The notes under the pieces: generated by a model
Database searches by the model: none
Seen by the model: the letters and a program-made list of their open reading frames with translations, nothing else
What the model was told of the DNA's origin: nothing
Part shown: in pieces, positions 1-5,384 of the stretch
Layout: every line of letters starts with the position of its first letter
Position numbering within the stretch: the first letter of the stretch is position 1
Translations under genes and position numbers: made by a program
From: Nitrospirae bacterium CG1_02_44_142
GTDB lineage: Bacteria > Nitrospirota > Thermodesulfovibrionia > Thermodesulfovibrionales > UBA1546
Direction: 5' to 3'
Assembly: GCA_001871685.1 (NCBI GenBank)
Contig: MNVK01000134.1
Coordinates: forward strand, 1 to 12,933
DNA length: 12,933 nucleotides

Positions 1-7
1 AAAAATC

Positions 8-36
8 TTGACAGAAAGGAGGTAGCAGCTTAATAT
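8..36 (+). promoter_or_regulatory. Sigma70-type promoter P1 (repeat copy 1)
   Basis: The -35 box TTGACA (8-13) is a perfect consensus. A 17-base spacer separates it from TAATAT (31-36). Transcription would start near 43 and run through the hairpin at 49-78 and all of repeat copy 2 towards tupA. Confidence 0.65.
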
Positions 37-94
37 ATGGGCAAGAGCGTCCTTCCTACTTCAACAAAAGGAAGGGACAACGTCCAAAAAAATC

Positions 95-123
95 TTGACA
101 GAAAGGAGGTAGCAGCTTAATAT
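95..123 (+). promoter_or_regulatory. Sigma70-type promoter P2 (repeat copy 2), proximal promoter of tupA
   Basis: This is the same TTGACA (95-100), 17-base spacer and TAATAT (118-123) as P1, placed 87 bases further on. A start near 130 gives a leader of about 124 bases before the tupA ATG. The leader contains the hairpin at 136-165. I see no known molybdate or tungstate riboswitch in it. Confidence 0.65.
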
Positions 124-135
124 ATGGGCAAGAGC

Positions 136-165
136 GTCCTTCCTACTTCAACAAAAGGAAGGGAC
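136..165 (+). other. Leader hairpin (copy 2; identical copy at 49-78)
   Basis: GTCCTTCC (136-143) pairs with GGAAGGGAC (157-165) with one bulged G, around a 13-base loop. The same structure is at 49-56/70-78. It falls just downstream of the predicted start of each promoter copy. No T-run follows, so it is not a simple intrinsic terminator. It could be an mRNA-stabilising 5' hairpin or a protein-binding site in the untranslated leader. Confidence 0.45.
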
Positions 166-253
166 AACGTCACCGACTTTCAAACTTATCTGAAACTACA
201 GCAAAAAAAGATAAAACTGTTACGGCGATAATTATTTTAAAGGAGGAAGGTCA

Positions 254-1108
254 ATGAAGAAGATTGCTTTTGTAATGCTGGTTATCATGGTACTTTGTAG
301 TGCAACTTTGGCATTTGCCGAGACAAGAATCCGCTGTGCATCAACAACGAGTACGCAGAACTCTGGATTATTTGATTACATCCTGCCGATTTTTGAAAAA
401 AAGACAGGAATAAAGATTGATATTGTTGCAGTTGGCACAGGAGCTGCTATTGAGATAGGCAAAAGAGGCGATGCAGATGTTGTGTTCGTTCATGCTAAAG
501 AGCAGGAACTGAAGGCTGTTGAGGAAGGTTATTTCGTCAACCGGCATGATGTAATGTATAACGATTTTGTTGTGATTGGCCCGTCAAGCGACCCTGCAAA
601 GATAAAGGGTATGAAATCGGCTTCTGAGGTGTTCAAGAAGATAGCTGAAAACAGCGCCTTCTTCGTATCCCGCGGCGATAACTCAGGAACTCATACAAAA
701 GAACTTTCCCTCTGGAAGAAAGCAAATATAGATCCCAAAGGGGGTTCTCGTAAGGGGGACAAAGTCCACCTTACGCATTTGCAGAAGTGGTATCTTGAGG
801 TTGGACAGGGGATGGAAAAGACTCAGAGGATTGCGGATGAAAAGCGCGCATACACGCTTACGGACAGAGGCACCTGGCTTGCAACAAAAGATAAGGACAA
901 GCTCGAAATGGTAATTGTTCTCGAAGGTGATCCCATTTTGTTCAATCAGTACGGCATTATGGCGGTAAACCCACAAAGGCATAAACATGTAAAATACAAA
1001 GATGCTATGGAGTTGATAAACTGGATTATATCAAAGGAAGGGCAGTATGCTATCGCGTCATTCAGGGATAAACACGGGAATCAGTTGTTTATTCCCAATG
1101 CAAAGTAA
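254..1108 (+). CDS. tupA: TupA, tungstate-binding periplasmic protein of an ABC importer
   Basis: This is the solute-binding protein of a TupABC importer, which captures tungstate in the periplasm and hands it to TupB. The 284 residues begin with a Sec signal peptide (positive KK, hydrophobic core, probable cleavage after AFA at residue 22). Family hallmarks follow: the STTSTQNSGL stretch near residues 30-39 (oxyanion loop), GTGAAIEIGKRGDADV near 61-76, SRGDNSGTH near 139-147 and WYLEVGQGM near 179-187. The ATG is preceded by AAAGGAGG at seven to eight bases. Residues of about 164-177, between DPKG and KWY, look like an insertion relative to the family as I know it and coincide with a palindrome at 749-775. 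Tungstate rather than molybdate is inferred from the TupA-type motifs and the TupB/TupC neighbours; substrate preference is not proven by sequence. Confidence 0.93.
   Translation: MKKIAFVMLVIMVLCSATLAFAETRIRCASTTSTQNSGLFDYILPIFEKKTGIKIDIVAVGTGAAIEIGKRGDADVVFVHAKEQELKAVEEGYFVNRHDVMYNDFVVIGPSSDPAKIKGMKSASEVFKKIAENSAFFVSRGDNSGTHTKELSLWKKANIDPKGGSRKGDKVHLTHLQKWYLEVGQGMEKTQRIADEKRAYTLTDRGTWLATKDKDKLEMVIVLEGDPILFNQYGIMAVNPQRHKHVKYKDAMELINWIISKEGQYAIASFRDKHGNQLFIPNAK
749..775. repeat. Palindromic repeat inserted in frame in tupA
   Basis: CGTAAGGGGGAC (749-760) and GTCCACCTTACG (764-775) form a 12-bp inverted repeat with one mismatch around AAA. It encodes about residues 166-174, within the stretch that seems extra in TupA. 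The arrangement looks like a short mobile palindrome that entered the gene without shifting the frame. It is visible directly; the mobile nature is inferred. Confidence 0.7.
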
Positions 1109-1132
1109 AAAATTATACGAACCTCTGACTAT

Positions 1133-1223
1133 GTCATTGCGAGGCACAAAGTGCCGAAGCAATCTCAAAACAGACATCCCAGTATTTAAGAACACGGGAT
1201 TGCTTCGCTTCTCTCGCAATGAC
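1133..1223. repeat. MITE-like imperfect palindrome between tupA and tupB
   Basis: The outer arms GTCATTGCGAG (1133-1143) and CTCGCAATGAC (1213-1223) are exact inverted repeats. The inner arms GAAGCAATC (1156-1164) and GATTGCTTC (1198-1206) are also exact. The left arm carries its own small hairpin GGCAC-AAA-GTGCC (1143-1155). I recognise this ends-with-CATTGCGAG type of element as a dispersed short repeat in several bacterial genomes, with no protein of its own. It fills nearly the whole 128-base tupA-tupB gap and ends 13 bases before the tupB start. As RNA it would fold into a large stem-loop between the two coding regions. Confidence 0.8.
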
Positions 1224-1236
1224 AAAAACATTATAG

Positions 1237-1950
1237 GTGAATGTGGATTCAATTCTAATTGGTTTTAAAAAAGCATTCTCTTTAATTTTTAACCTTGATG
1301 CGGAATTATTAAGCATAATATTTTTATCACTCAGGGTATCCGGAACAGCGCTTATAATCGTATCTGTCATCGGCGTTCCTCTTTCCGCGCTCGTCAGTTT
1401 GAAGAAATTCCCGGCACGGGGATTATTTATAAGCATTATGAACACGCTTATGGGGCTTCCTCCTGTTGTGGTTGGCCTTTTTGTTTATATAATGCTGTCA
1501 AGGAGCGGCCCCATCGGTTTTATGGGACTCCTTTATACGCCGTCAGCAATGATTATCGCCCAGACAATACTCGCTTTTCCAATTGCGGTGTCACTCTGTC
1601 ATTCAGCAATTATCAGCGTCAACCCTATCATAAAGCAGGCTTCAATGACACTTGGAGCAACACCACTTCAAACGTCGGTTACTATAATAAAAGAAGCAAG
1701 ATACGGAATAATGTCAGGGATGATTGCGGCATTTGGGAGGGTAATGGCAGAGGTTGGCGCAATACTTATTGTCGGCGGAAATATTGCGGGATATACCCGC
1801 GTTATGACAACAACCATTGCTCTGGAAACAGACAAGGGAAATTTTGAACTTGCCATAGCTCTTGGAATAATACTCTTAACCATCTCGCTTGTGATAAACT
1901 CTGCTCTGCACTTTGTTCAGAGGAAAGGAGCGCTTCCGGTAAACAGATGA
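1237..1950 (+). CDS. tupB: TupB, tungstate ABC transporter permease
   Basis: This is the inner-membrane channel subunit of the tungstate importer. The 237 residues hold several hydrophobic segments (about 27-50, 66-88, 103-125, 160-182 and 204-225). A permease coupling loop reads ASMTLGATPLQTSVTIIKEA and continues to the invariant-type G of the EAA motif (about residues 135-167), the site that contacts the ATPase. The length is normal for the family. The start chosen is GTG at 1237, a few bases past a palindromic repeat; a second GTG at 1243 is possible. Neither has a strong ribosome-binding site, so translation may depend on the upstream structure. The stop overlaps the tupC ATG (ATGA), so the two are probably translationally coupled. 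Confidence 0.92.
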   Translation: MNVDSILIGFKKAFSLIFNLDAELLSIIFLSLRVSGTALIIVSVIGVPLSALVSLKKFPARGLFISIMNTLMGLPPVVVGLFVYIMLSRSGPIGFMGLLYTPSAMIIAQTILAFPIAVSLCHSAIISVNPIIKQASMTLGATPLQTSVTIIKEARYGIMSGMIAAFGRVMAEVGAILIVGGNIAGYTRVMTTTIALETDKGNFELAIALGIILLTISLVINSALHFVQRKGALPVNR

Positions 1951-2660
1951 GCCTGAGACTTAATATATCCGATGTCCGGAAAAACTATAACGGGAAACCT
2001 GTCCTGAATGCATGCTCATTTTCTTTTGACAGAAATGGCGTCTATGTATTAACGGGATCTAATGGCAGCGGTAAATCCACGCTGCTCAGGATATGCGCCC
2101 TTATTGAAAGTCCTGATAACGGAGAGGTCAATTATTTTTCAGGAGATACCCCCCTGCATCCCCCCTTGCCAAGGGGGGAATTAAAGGGGGGTGTATCTTC
2201 CGAAGGTAATGTCTTAAACAAAGACATTGAACTCAGACGCAGGATTACCCTTGTTTTGCCAGGGATTGGTTTGTTTAACACTACAGTTTTTAATAATGCG
2301 GCTTACGGCTTGAAAATAAGGGGAGGAAAAAACAAAGAGACAGAAAGAAAAGTTAATGATGCATTAAATTTTGTCGGGCTCATTCATAAAAAAAATCACA
2401 ATGCCCTTACGCTTTCAAGCGGTGAAACCCAGAGGTTAGGTATTGCAAGGGCAATGGTCATAGAGCCTGAGATGCTATTTCTTGACGAGCCCACAGCATC
2501 CATTGATAATGAAAATACGGAAATCGTGGAGAATATAATCTTGAATATGAAAAAAGAAGGCAGATCCAAAATCATTATTGCCACCCATGATATGATGCAG
2601 GCTAAAAGGCTTGCTGATTGCATGCTCCTCATGGATGAGGGGAAAATTATCAAGGTTTAA
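1947..2660 (+). CDS. tupC: TupC, tungstate ABC transporter ATPase with in-frame insertion
   Basis: This is the cytoplasmic ATPase that drives TupAB. It has Walker A GSNGSGKST (residues 37-45), signature LSSGE (156-160), Walker B MLFLDEP (176-182) and the switch histidine H214 in IATHD. Two oddities stand out. Residues of about 68-84 (T-P-L-H-P-P onward) are encoded by a GC-rich palindrome and sit just before the segment leading to the Q-loop, where related ATPases have none. The Q-loop itself reads RRRITLVLPGIGLFN, with Leu-Pro where family members have Phe-Gln, so the glutamine that coordinates magnesium and contacts the permease seems absent. The frame is intact, and both motif ends and the downstream VFNNAAYGLKIRG are well preserved. 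It may be functional with an altered coupling loop, or be in early decay. It overlaps tupB by four bases. Confidence 0.9.
   Translation: MSLRLNISDVRKNYNGKPVLNACSFSFDRNGVYVLTGSNGSGKSTLLRICALIESPDNGEVNYFSGDTPLHPPLPRGELKGGVSSEGNVLNKDIELRRRITLVLPGIGLFNTTVFNNAAYGLKIRGGKNKETERKVNDALNFVGLIHKKNHNALTLSSGETQRLGIARAMVIEPEMLFLDEPTASIDNENTEIVENIILNMKKEGRSKIIIATHDMMQAKRLADCMLLMDEGKIIKV
2145..2197. repeat. GC-rich palindromic repeat inserted in frame in tupC
   Basis: The inner arms CCCCCCTT (2160-2167) and AAGGGGGG (2171-2178) pair exactly around GCC. The outer arms GATACCCCCC (2145-2154) and GGGGGGTGTATC (2186-2197) pair with one bulged T. The element therefore folds into one long hairpin. It is open in the tupC frame and adds about 17 residues. 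C/G-run palindromes of this kind are common dispersed repeats in some bacterial genomes; membership of a known family has not been tested. Confidence 0.82.
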
Positions 2661-2756
2661 GTTGCACTTCGATGCTCTTTTTTAGTATCTTAAAAGCAGC
2701 GGCGAGTCTTCAGGATCTTTTTTATTTTTTTACTCGTAACTTGTCACTGTCTTTAT

Positions 2757-2844
2757 GCCGGAGTGGCGGAATTGGTAGACGCAAGGGACTTAAAATCCCT
2801 CGTCCCCAAAGGGCGTGCCGGTTCAAATCCGGCCTCCGGCACCA
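2757..2844 (+). tRNA. tRNA-Leu (anticodon TAA)
   Basis: This is a full cloverleaf of 88 bases including CCA. The acceptor stem is GCCGGAG (2757-2763) with CTCCGGC (2834-2840). The D-arm contains the usual GG-T-GAC pattern. The anticodon stem is AGGGA/TCCCT, with TAA at 2791-2793. There is a long class II variable arm, CGTCC-CCAAA-GGGCG, and the T-arm is GCCGG-TTCAAAT-CCGGC. The discriminator A is at 2841 and CCA is encoded at 2842-2844. The long variable arm and the anticodon identify leucine, reading UUA/UUG. The segment 2786-2846 is repeated at 5854-5913, so this gene appears to be an integration site whose 3' part may come from the inserted element. The 96-base gap from tupC to the tRNA (2661-2756) is T-rich and shows no convincing terminator or tRNA promoter. 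Confidence 0.97.
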
Positions 2845-2875
2845 TATTAAATCAAGGGGTTGTTTTTCTAAGAGG

Positions 2876-3106
2876 CTACTTATATAGCCCCAAAAACTCA
2901 TCCACTGCCAACCCTGCCTTTTTAATCTGGTCTCTCAACAAACCTTGCTTTATGGTCTTGCCCTTGTGCACAGGGATTGACAGGACATAGAGACTTCCTT
3001 CTTTTGTGAGCTTTACATGGCTGCCTCTTTGACCTTCCAACCTCCATCCGGCCCTTTCAAAAGCCTTTACAACCCTGTCTGGTTTAAGGTTATGAATACT
3101 GCTCAT
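2876..3106 (-). CDS. hicA: HicA-family mRNA interferase toxin
   Basis: This small protein of 76 residues has the HicA (YcfA-type) double-stranded-RNA-binding-like fold signature. It shows GWRLEGQRGSHVKL near residues 20-33, with the probable active-site H30, then a VHKGKTIKQGLLRDQIKKAG stretch near 46-65. HicA toxins cleave mRNA and stop growth unless bound by HicB. The gene starts with ATG at 3106, overlapping the antitoxin stop by four bases (ATGA), so the pair is translationally coupled with the antitoxin first. This is the reverse of the common hicA-hicB order. No terminator is seen in the 31 bases between its stop and the tRNA-Leu CCA end, so readthrough would be antisense to the tRNA. 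Confidence 0.88.
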   Translation of the reverse strand: MSSIHNLKPDRVVKAFERAGWRLEGQRGSHVKLTKEGSLYVLSIPVHKGKTIKQGLLRDQIKKAGLAVDEFLGLYK

Positions 3107-3735
3107 GCAGCCTTTCTAACCTTTCTCTTTTCCTCAACTACCGCAAGATGTCCTGCTATTGCATCTTTTATCATTTCAAGGGCTTCTTCTATCGTATCGC
3201 CCTGCGAAGCACATCCGGGCAATGAGGGACACTCAACCCAGAATCCCCCATCTTCTGTGTCCGGATAAAGAACTACAGAATATTTTTTGCCTTTGATCGC
3301 AACAGTGTATTTCTTTTCTCTTTGTAAGGCTATAATTTCACCTTTAAGCCCTTCCACAATCTCACCTAAAGCAATGGAGAAGACAAGCTGCCCGCTCTTT
3401 AAAGTATCAATTATCTCCTTCTTGTCCTTTGTAAGCACAAAGATTGTCTCACCATCTGTTAAAAACTTCAGTTCAGAGAGAGGTTTTTTTATTTCCGGCA
3501 TGTTCTTCTTTAGATAATTTATAGCCTTTCTTATCTTCTGGATGCTGATGCCTTTATCCATAAGAGTCTTAGCTACTCTTAATTGAATCAGGTCATTGAA
3601 GGAATAAAGTCTTACAGAGCCATAGCCTGTTGCCTCGCTCACAGAGGGTTTTATGAAATGGGTGCTGTCCCAGTAATCAATCTGCCTAAAGCTTAAGCCT
3701 GTTATCTTTGATACAGCCTTGCTGTTAAAATTCAT
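3103..3735 (-). CDS. MerR-type DNA-binding domain fused to HicB antitoxin
   Basis: The 210 residues show three parts. Residues of about 4-72 are a MerR-like winged helix-turn-helix (SKAVSKITGLSFRQIDYWD, then the wing and LIQLRVAKTLMDKGISIQKI). Residues of about 80-137 are a linker domain rich in beta-prone sequence (FLTDGETIFVLTKD). Residues of about 141-205 match HicB: a YTVAIKGKKYSVVLYPDTE strand pair, then GGFWVECPSLPGCASQGDT and a helix with EEALEMIKDAI. HicB antitoxins normally carry a small C-terminal HTH or ribbon-helix-helix domain; here the DNA-binding part is MerR-like and N-terminal. It would neutralise HicA and autoregulate through the dyad at 3753-3780. The start ATG at 3735 has GGGAGG a few bases upstream. 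The fusion is read directly from one continuous frame. Confidence 0.85.
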   Translation of the reverse strand: MNFNSKAVSKITGLSFRQIDYWDSTHFIKPSVSEATGYGSVRLYSFNDLIQLRVAKTLMDKGISIQKIRKAINYLKKNMPEIKKPLSELKFLTDGETIFVLTKDKKEIIDTLKSGQLVFSIALGEIVEGLKGEIIALQREKKYTVAIKGKKYSVVLYPDTEDGGFWVECPSLPGCASQGDTIEEALEMIKDAIAGHLAVVEEKRKVRKAA

Positions 3736-3752
3736 TTTCCCTCCCGTTTAAA

Positions 3753-3780
3753 ATTATAAATACACTACTGTAATTATAAT
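3753..3780. promoter_or_regulatory. 28-bp dyad operator candidate for MerR-HicB
   Basis: The half-sites ATTATAAATACACT (3753-3766) and ACTGTAATTATAAT (3767-3780) are inverted repeats matching at 12 of 14 positions. The dyad covers the -10 region and start site of the hicBA promoter, where binding would block or remodel initiation. It is the only strong dyad in this upstream region. Sequence 3805-3993 is AT-rich, with no supported gene. Confidence 0.55.
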
Positions 3781-3804
3781 ACTGAATAGAATAATTGATG
3801 TCAA
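3776..3804 (-). promoter_or_regulatory. Promoter of the merR-hicB/hicA operon
   Basis: On the minus strand, TTGACA (3804-3799) is followed after 17 bases by TATTAT (3781-3776). A perfect TATAAT (3778-3773) is also present at a spacing of 20. MerR-family regulators typically act on promoters with over-long 19-20 base spacers, so the alternative -10 is of interest. The start would fall around 3769, giving a leader of about 33 bases. Confidence 0.65.
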
Positions 3805-3993
3805 GAAAAATTTATTGAACAACACAAAAAATATTTTAGGATAAAATTGGACGGAGAATATCAGCGTTACTGTTGAGAGAATAGTCGCTACTACTAAAGC
3901 TGAGATGGGAAAAAAGAAATAATCCGCAGATTAGAAAAACTTTTCCATTTCAGACTCAAATAACCAAATCGCCATTAGTAACTTTTGGTTTTA

Positions 3994-4998
3994 TCACCTG
4001 CAAACCTGATTTATGATCAGCATTGCCGATGAGTTAGGTTCAGCATAGTGTTTTTCAATAGGGGACGGTTCGGTGTACGTATCCCCCTCAATATAAACAA
4101 CTTTACTGCTCAGCATCAAAAAGCTTTTCTCCGTACAATCACATCTCATTAGGAACTTCCATTCCTTATACAATCGACTGCCTATTGGTTGAGGTGTCTT
4201 GTATATCATCTTCATCCAAGCGTCAAAAACATTCTTGCTTATAAAATTTATATTATTAACATCATATAAATCTGTATGATCATCCCATTCGTAAAGTACA
4301 ACCCAGGAAGGCTCGCCCGAAGTGCTTTTATTGACAGGATTTTGTGCTGTGACTTCCTTTTTTAATGCCTCCTCAAGATTGGTCAATTTGTTCTCATAAT
4401 AGTCCCACACTACTGCGGGGGATAATGCAAAGTTAAGACCTTCAACTCCCTCGGCAGATATCTTAAAAGTAAGAAGGCCAACTACCTCGCCCTTCATGTT
4501 TATTAAAGGACCACCACTGTTTCCCGCATTTACAGCCGCATCTGTCTGGATAAATTTGACTCCCTTGAGCGTGCGGTCACAATTGCTGATTATCCCCTTG
4601 CTAACAGACTCTGATAAGCCTAACGGCGCGCCTATAGCATATACCTCATCCCCTGTATTGCAGTTAGTATTCATGGGCAAGTAATCAAACTTTGAACCGT
4701 CAACCTTAAGATATGCAACATCAAGAACAGACAACCCTTTTTTGATTGGAGATGCCACAGTAGTTCTACCATCCGGAAAATGAATTTCTACTGTTTCGTG
4801 GTTTTCGACTACGTGATTGTTTGTGATAATCAAGCCGTCAGCAGAGGCAACAAACCCAGACCCTGAACCACTTGGCGTTTTTATAGTAACAACTGATTTT
4901 TTCGCCTTCTCTATTATCTTCTGGGGGCTTTCCTCACAAGAAAAAGCAAAGAGGCATAAAAGAAAACAAACAACCTTAAAGAATTTATGGGTTGTCAT
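3994..4998 (-). CDS. Trypsin-like (HtrA/S1C-type) serine protease, putative lipoprotein, with C-terminal adhesin-E-like domain
   Basis: From ATG at 4998 the protein has 334 residues. A short N-terminal hydrophobic segment ends at AFSC with Cys21, an imperfect lipobox, so export and lipidation are likely. The protease domain carries the triad H62 (ITNNHVV), D93 (LDVAYLKV) and S161 (GNSGGPL), arranged as in DegP/HtrA proteins. There is no PDZ domain. Residues of about 231-334 have W, YD and VW-type aromatic landmarks, a paired-Cys CDC and an ending PNSSAMLIINQVC, which recall the surface-adhesin protein E family; this match is from memory and moderate. A TTG at 5061 would extend the frame, but it puts 21 unlikely residues before a clean signal and lies within a predicted promoter. 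It sits between two toxin-antitoxin modules, so it may be cargo acting on envelope proteins. Confidence 0.82.
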   Translation of the reverse strand: MTTHKFFKVVCFLLCLFAFSCEESPQKIIEKAKKSVVTIKTPSGSGSGFVASADGLIITNNHVVENHETVEIHFPDGRTTVASPIKKGLSVLDVAYLKVDGSKFDYLPMNTNCNTGDEVYAIGAPLGLSESVSKGIISNCDRTLKGVKFIQTDAAVNAGNSGGPLINMKGEVVGLLTFKISAEGVEGLNFALSPAVVWDYYENKLTNLEEALKKEVTAQNPVNKSTSGEPSWVVLYEWDDHTDLYDVNNINFISKNVFDAWMKMIYKTPQPIGSRLYKEWKFLMRCDCTEKSFLMLSSKVVYIEGDTYTEPSPIEKHYAEPNSSAMLIINQVCR

Positions 4999-5032
4999 TT
5001 TTTCTTCGCTCAAGCTATCCAATCCTGCAATA

Positions 5033-5061
5033 AAAATAACACCTGTTAAAAGAAAGTTCAA
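5033..5061 (-). promoter_or_regulatory. Possible promoter of the protease gene
   Basis: On the minus strand, TTGAAC (5061-5056), a 17-base spacer and TATTTT (5038-5033) give a plausible weak promoter with a start near 5026. This supports translation from ATG 4998. Just upstream at 5074-5089 the 8-mer TTGCCCTA (plus strand) occurs twice in tandem, a possible regulator site. Confidence 0.35.
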
Positions 5062-5099
5062 GTAAAATCTACTTTGCCCTATTGCCCTAAAATTCTGTT

Positions 5100-5384
5100 T
5101 TACCTCTGCAACGAAATCACGAGCCTTCTGTTAAAAACCTTTGCAATCCTGTCAAGGAATTCAAGGGAAGGCATACGCTTGTCATTAGGGCTTTCAAGCC
5201 TTGAGATAGCCTGCTGGCTTGTCTGAATCTCTTTTGCCAACTGCGCCTGTGTGATATTGGATGCCTTTCTTAAAGATGCTATCTCCTGAGCAATCTTCCT
5301 TTTAGCCTCTGCCCTGTCAAAATAAATCCTGAACTCCTTGTCTTTCAAGTGTCTCTCAATATGTTTATCAAGGTCGCTTCTCAT
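5100..5384 (-). CDS. higA: HigA-type XRE-family antitoxin
   Basis: The 94-residue protein has an N-terminal charged helical part (about 1-35) and a Cro/CI-type helix-turn-helix at about 37-88. The HTH shows SLRKASNITQAQLAKEIQTS with the recognition helix QQAISRLES, then MPSLEFLDRIAKVFNRRLVI. This matches antitoxins of the HigA group that pair with RelE-fold toxins. It begins at ATG 5384, overlapping the higB stop by four bases. A strong GGAGGT lies inside the last higB codons seven to eight bases before the ATG, so the antitoxin can be translated efficiently even though it is second in the operon. It should bind its toxin and repress the promoter at 5737-5765. Confidence 0.88.
   Translation of the reverse strand: MRSDLDKHIERHLKDKEFRIYFDRAEAKRKIAQEIASLRKASNITQAQLAKEIQTSQQAISRLESPNDKRMPSLEFLDRIAKVFNRRLVISLQR

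Larger units (their letters stand above)
1..171. repeat. 87-bp tandem direct repeat, two copies, carrying promoter and hairpin
   Basis: Positions 1-84 are repeated without visible difference at 88-171, a period of 87 bases. The match ends at 84/171, where copy 1 reads on into an A-run and copy 2 into unique sequence. Copy 1 may continue to the left of the window. Each unit contains a TTGACA/TAATAT promoter, a purine-rich AGGAGG stretch and an 8-bp-stem hairpin. The period is 29 codons, so a short frame (37-120, 124-231) can be read in both copies, but the promoter explains the unit better. The unit lies directly upstream of tupA, so it is most likely a duplicated promoter/leader module. A contig-end assembly artefact is the main alternative. 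Confidence 0.9.

Noticed and set aside
1..171. CRISPR array or origin iterons.
   Set aside because: There are only two adjacent copies without spacers, each with a clear promoter. No cas or replication genes nearby.
37..231. Short frames (ATG 37 to TAA 120, and ATG 124 to TAA 231) starting MGKSVLPTST in each repeat copy, as leader peptides.
   Set aside because: The AGGAGG lies 13 bases before each ATG, too far for good initiation. The predicted start of each promoter copy falls after the ATG of the same copy. Only a P1 transcript would carry the second frame. No homology recognised.
1047..1268. Plus-strand open frame covering the tupA end and the palindrome.
   Set aside because: It overlaps tupA in another frame and is made of repeat sequence; no start signal.
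2661..2756. Terminator after tupC, and a promoter for tRNA-Leu.
   Set aside because: There are T-runs (about 2717-2730) but no stable hairpin directly before them, and no convincing -35/-10 pair before 2757. The tRNA could be transcribed from tup readthrough.
3848..3963. Possible eroded gene with TENISVTVERIV on one frame and EIIRRLEKLFHFRLK on another, joined by a shift in an A-run near 3911.
   Set aside because: Too short, no start codon, no family recognised. It can only be called AT-rich intergenic sequence.
4999..5061. N-terminal extension of the protease to TTG 5061.
   Set aside because: It buries the signal peptide behind 21 residues and overlaps the predicted promoter; ATG 4998 gives a normal export signal.
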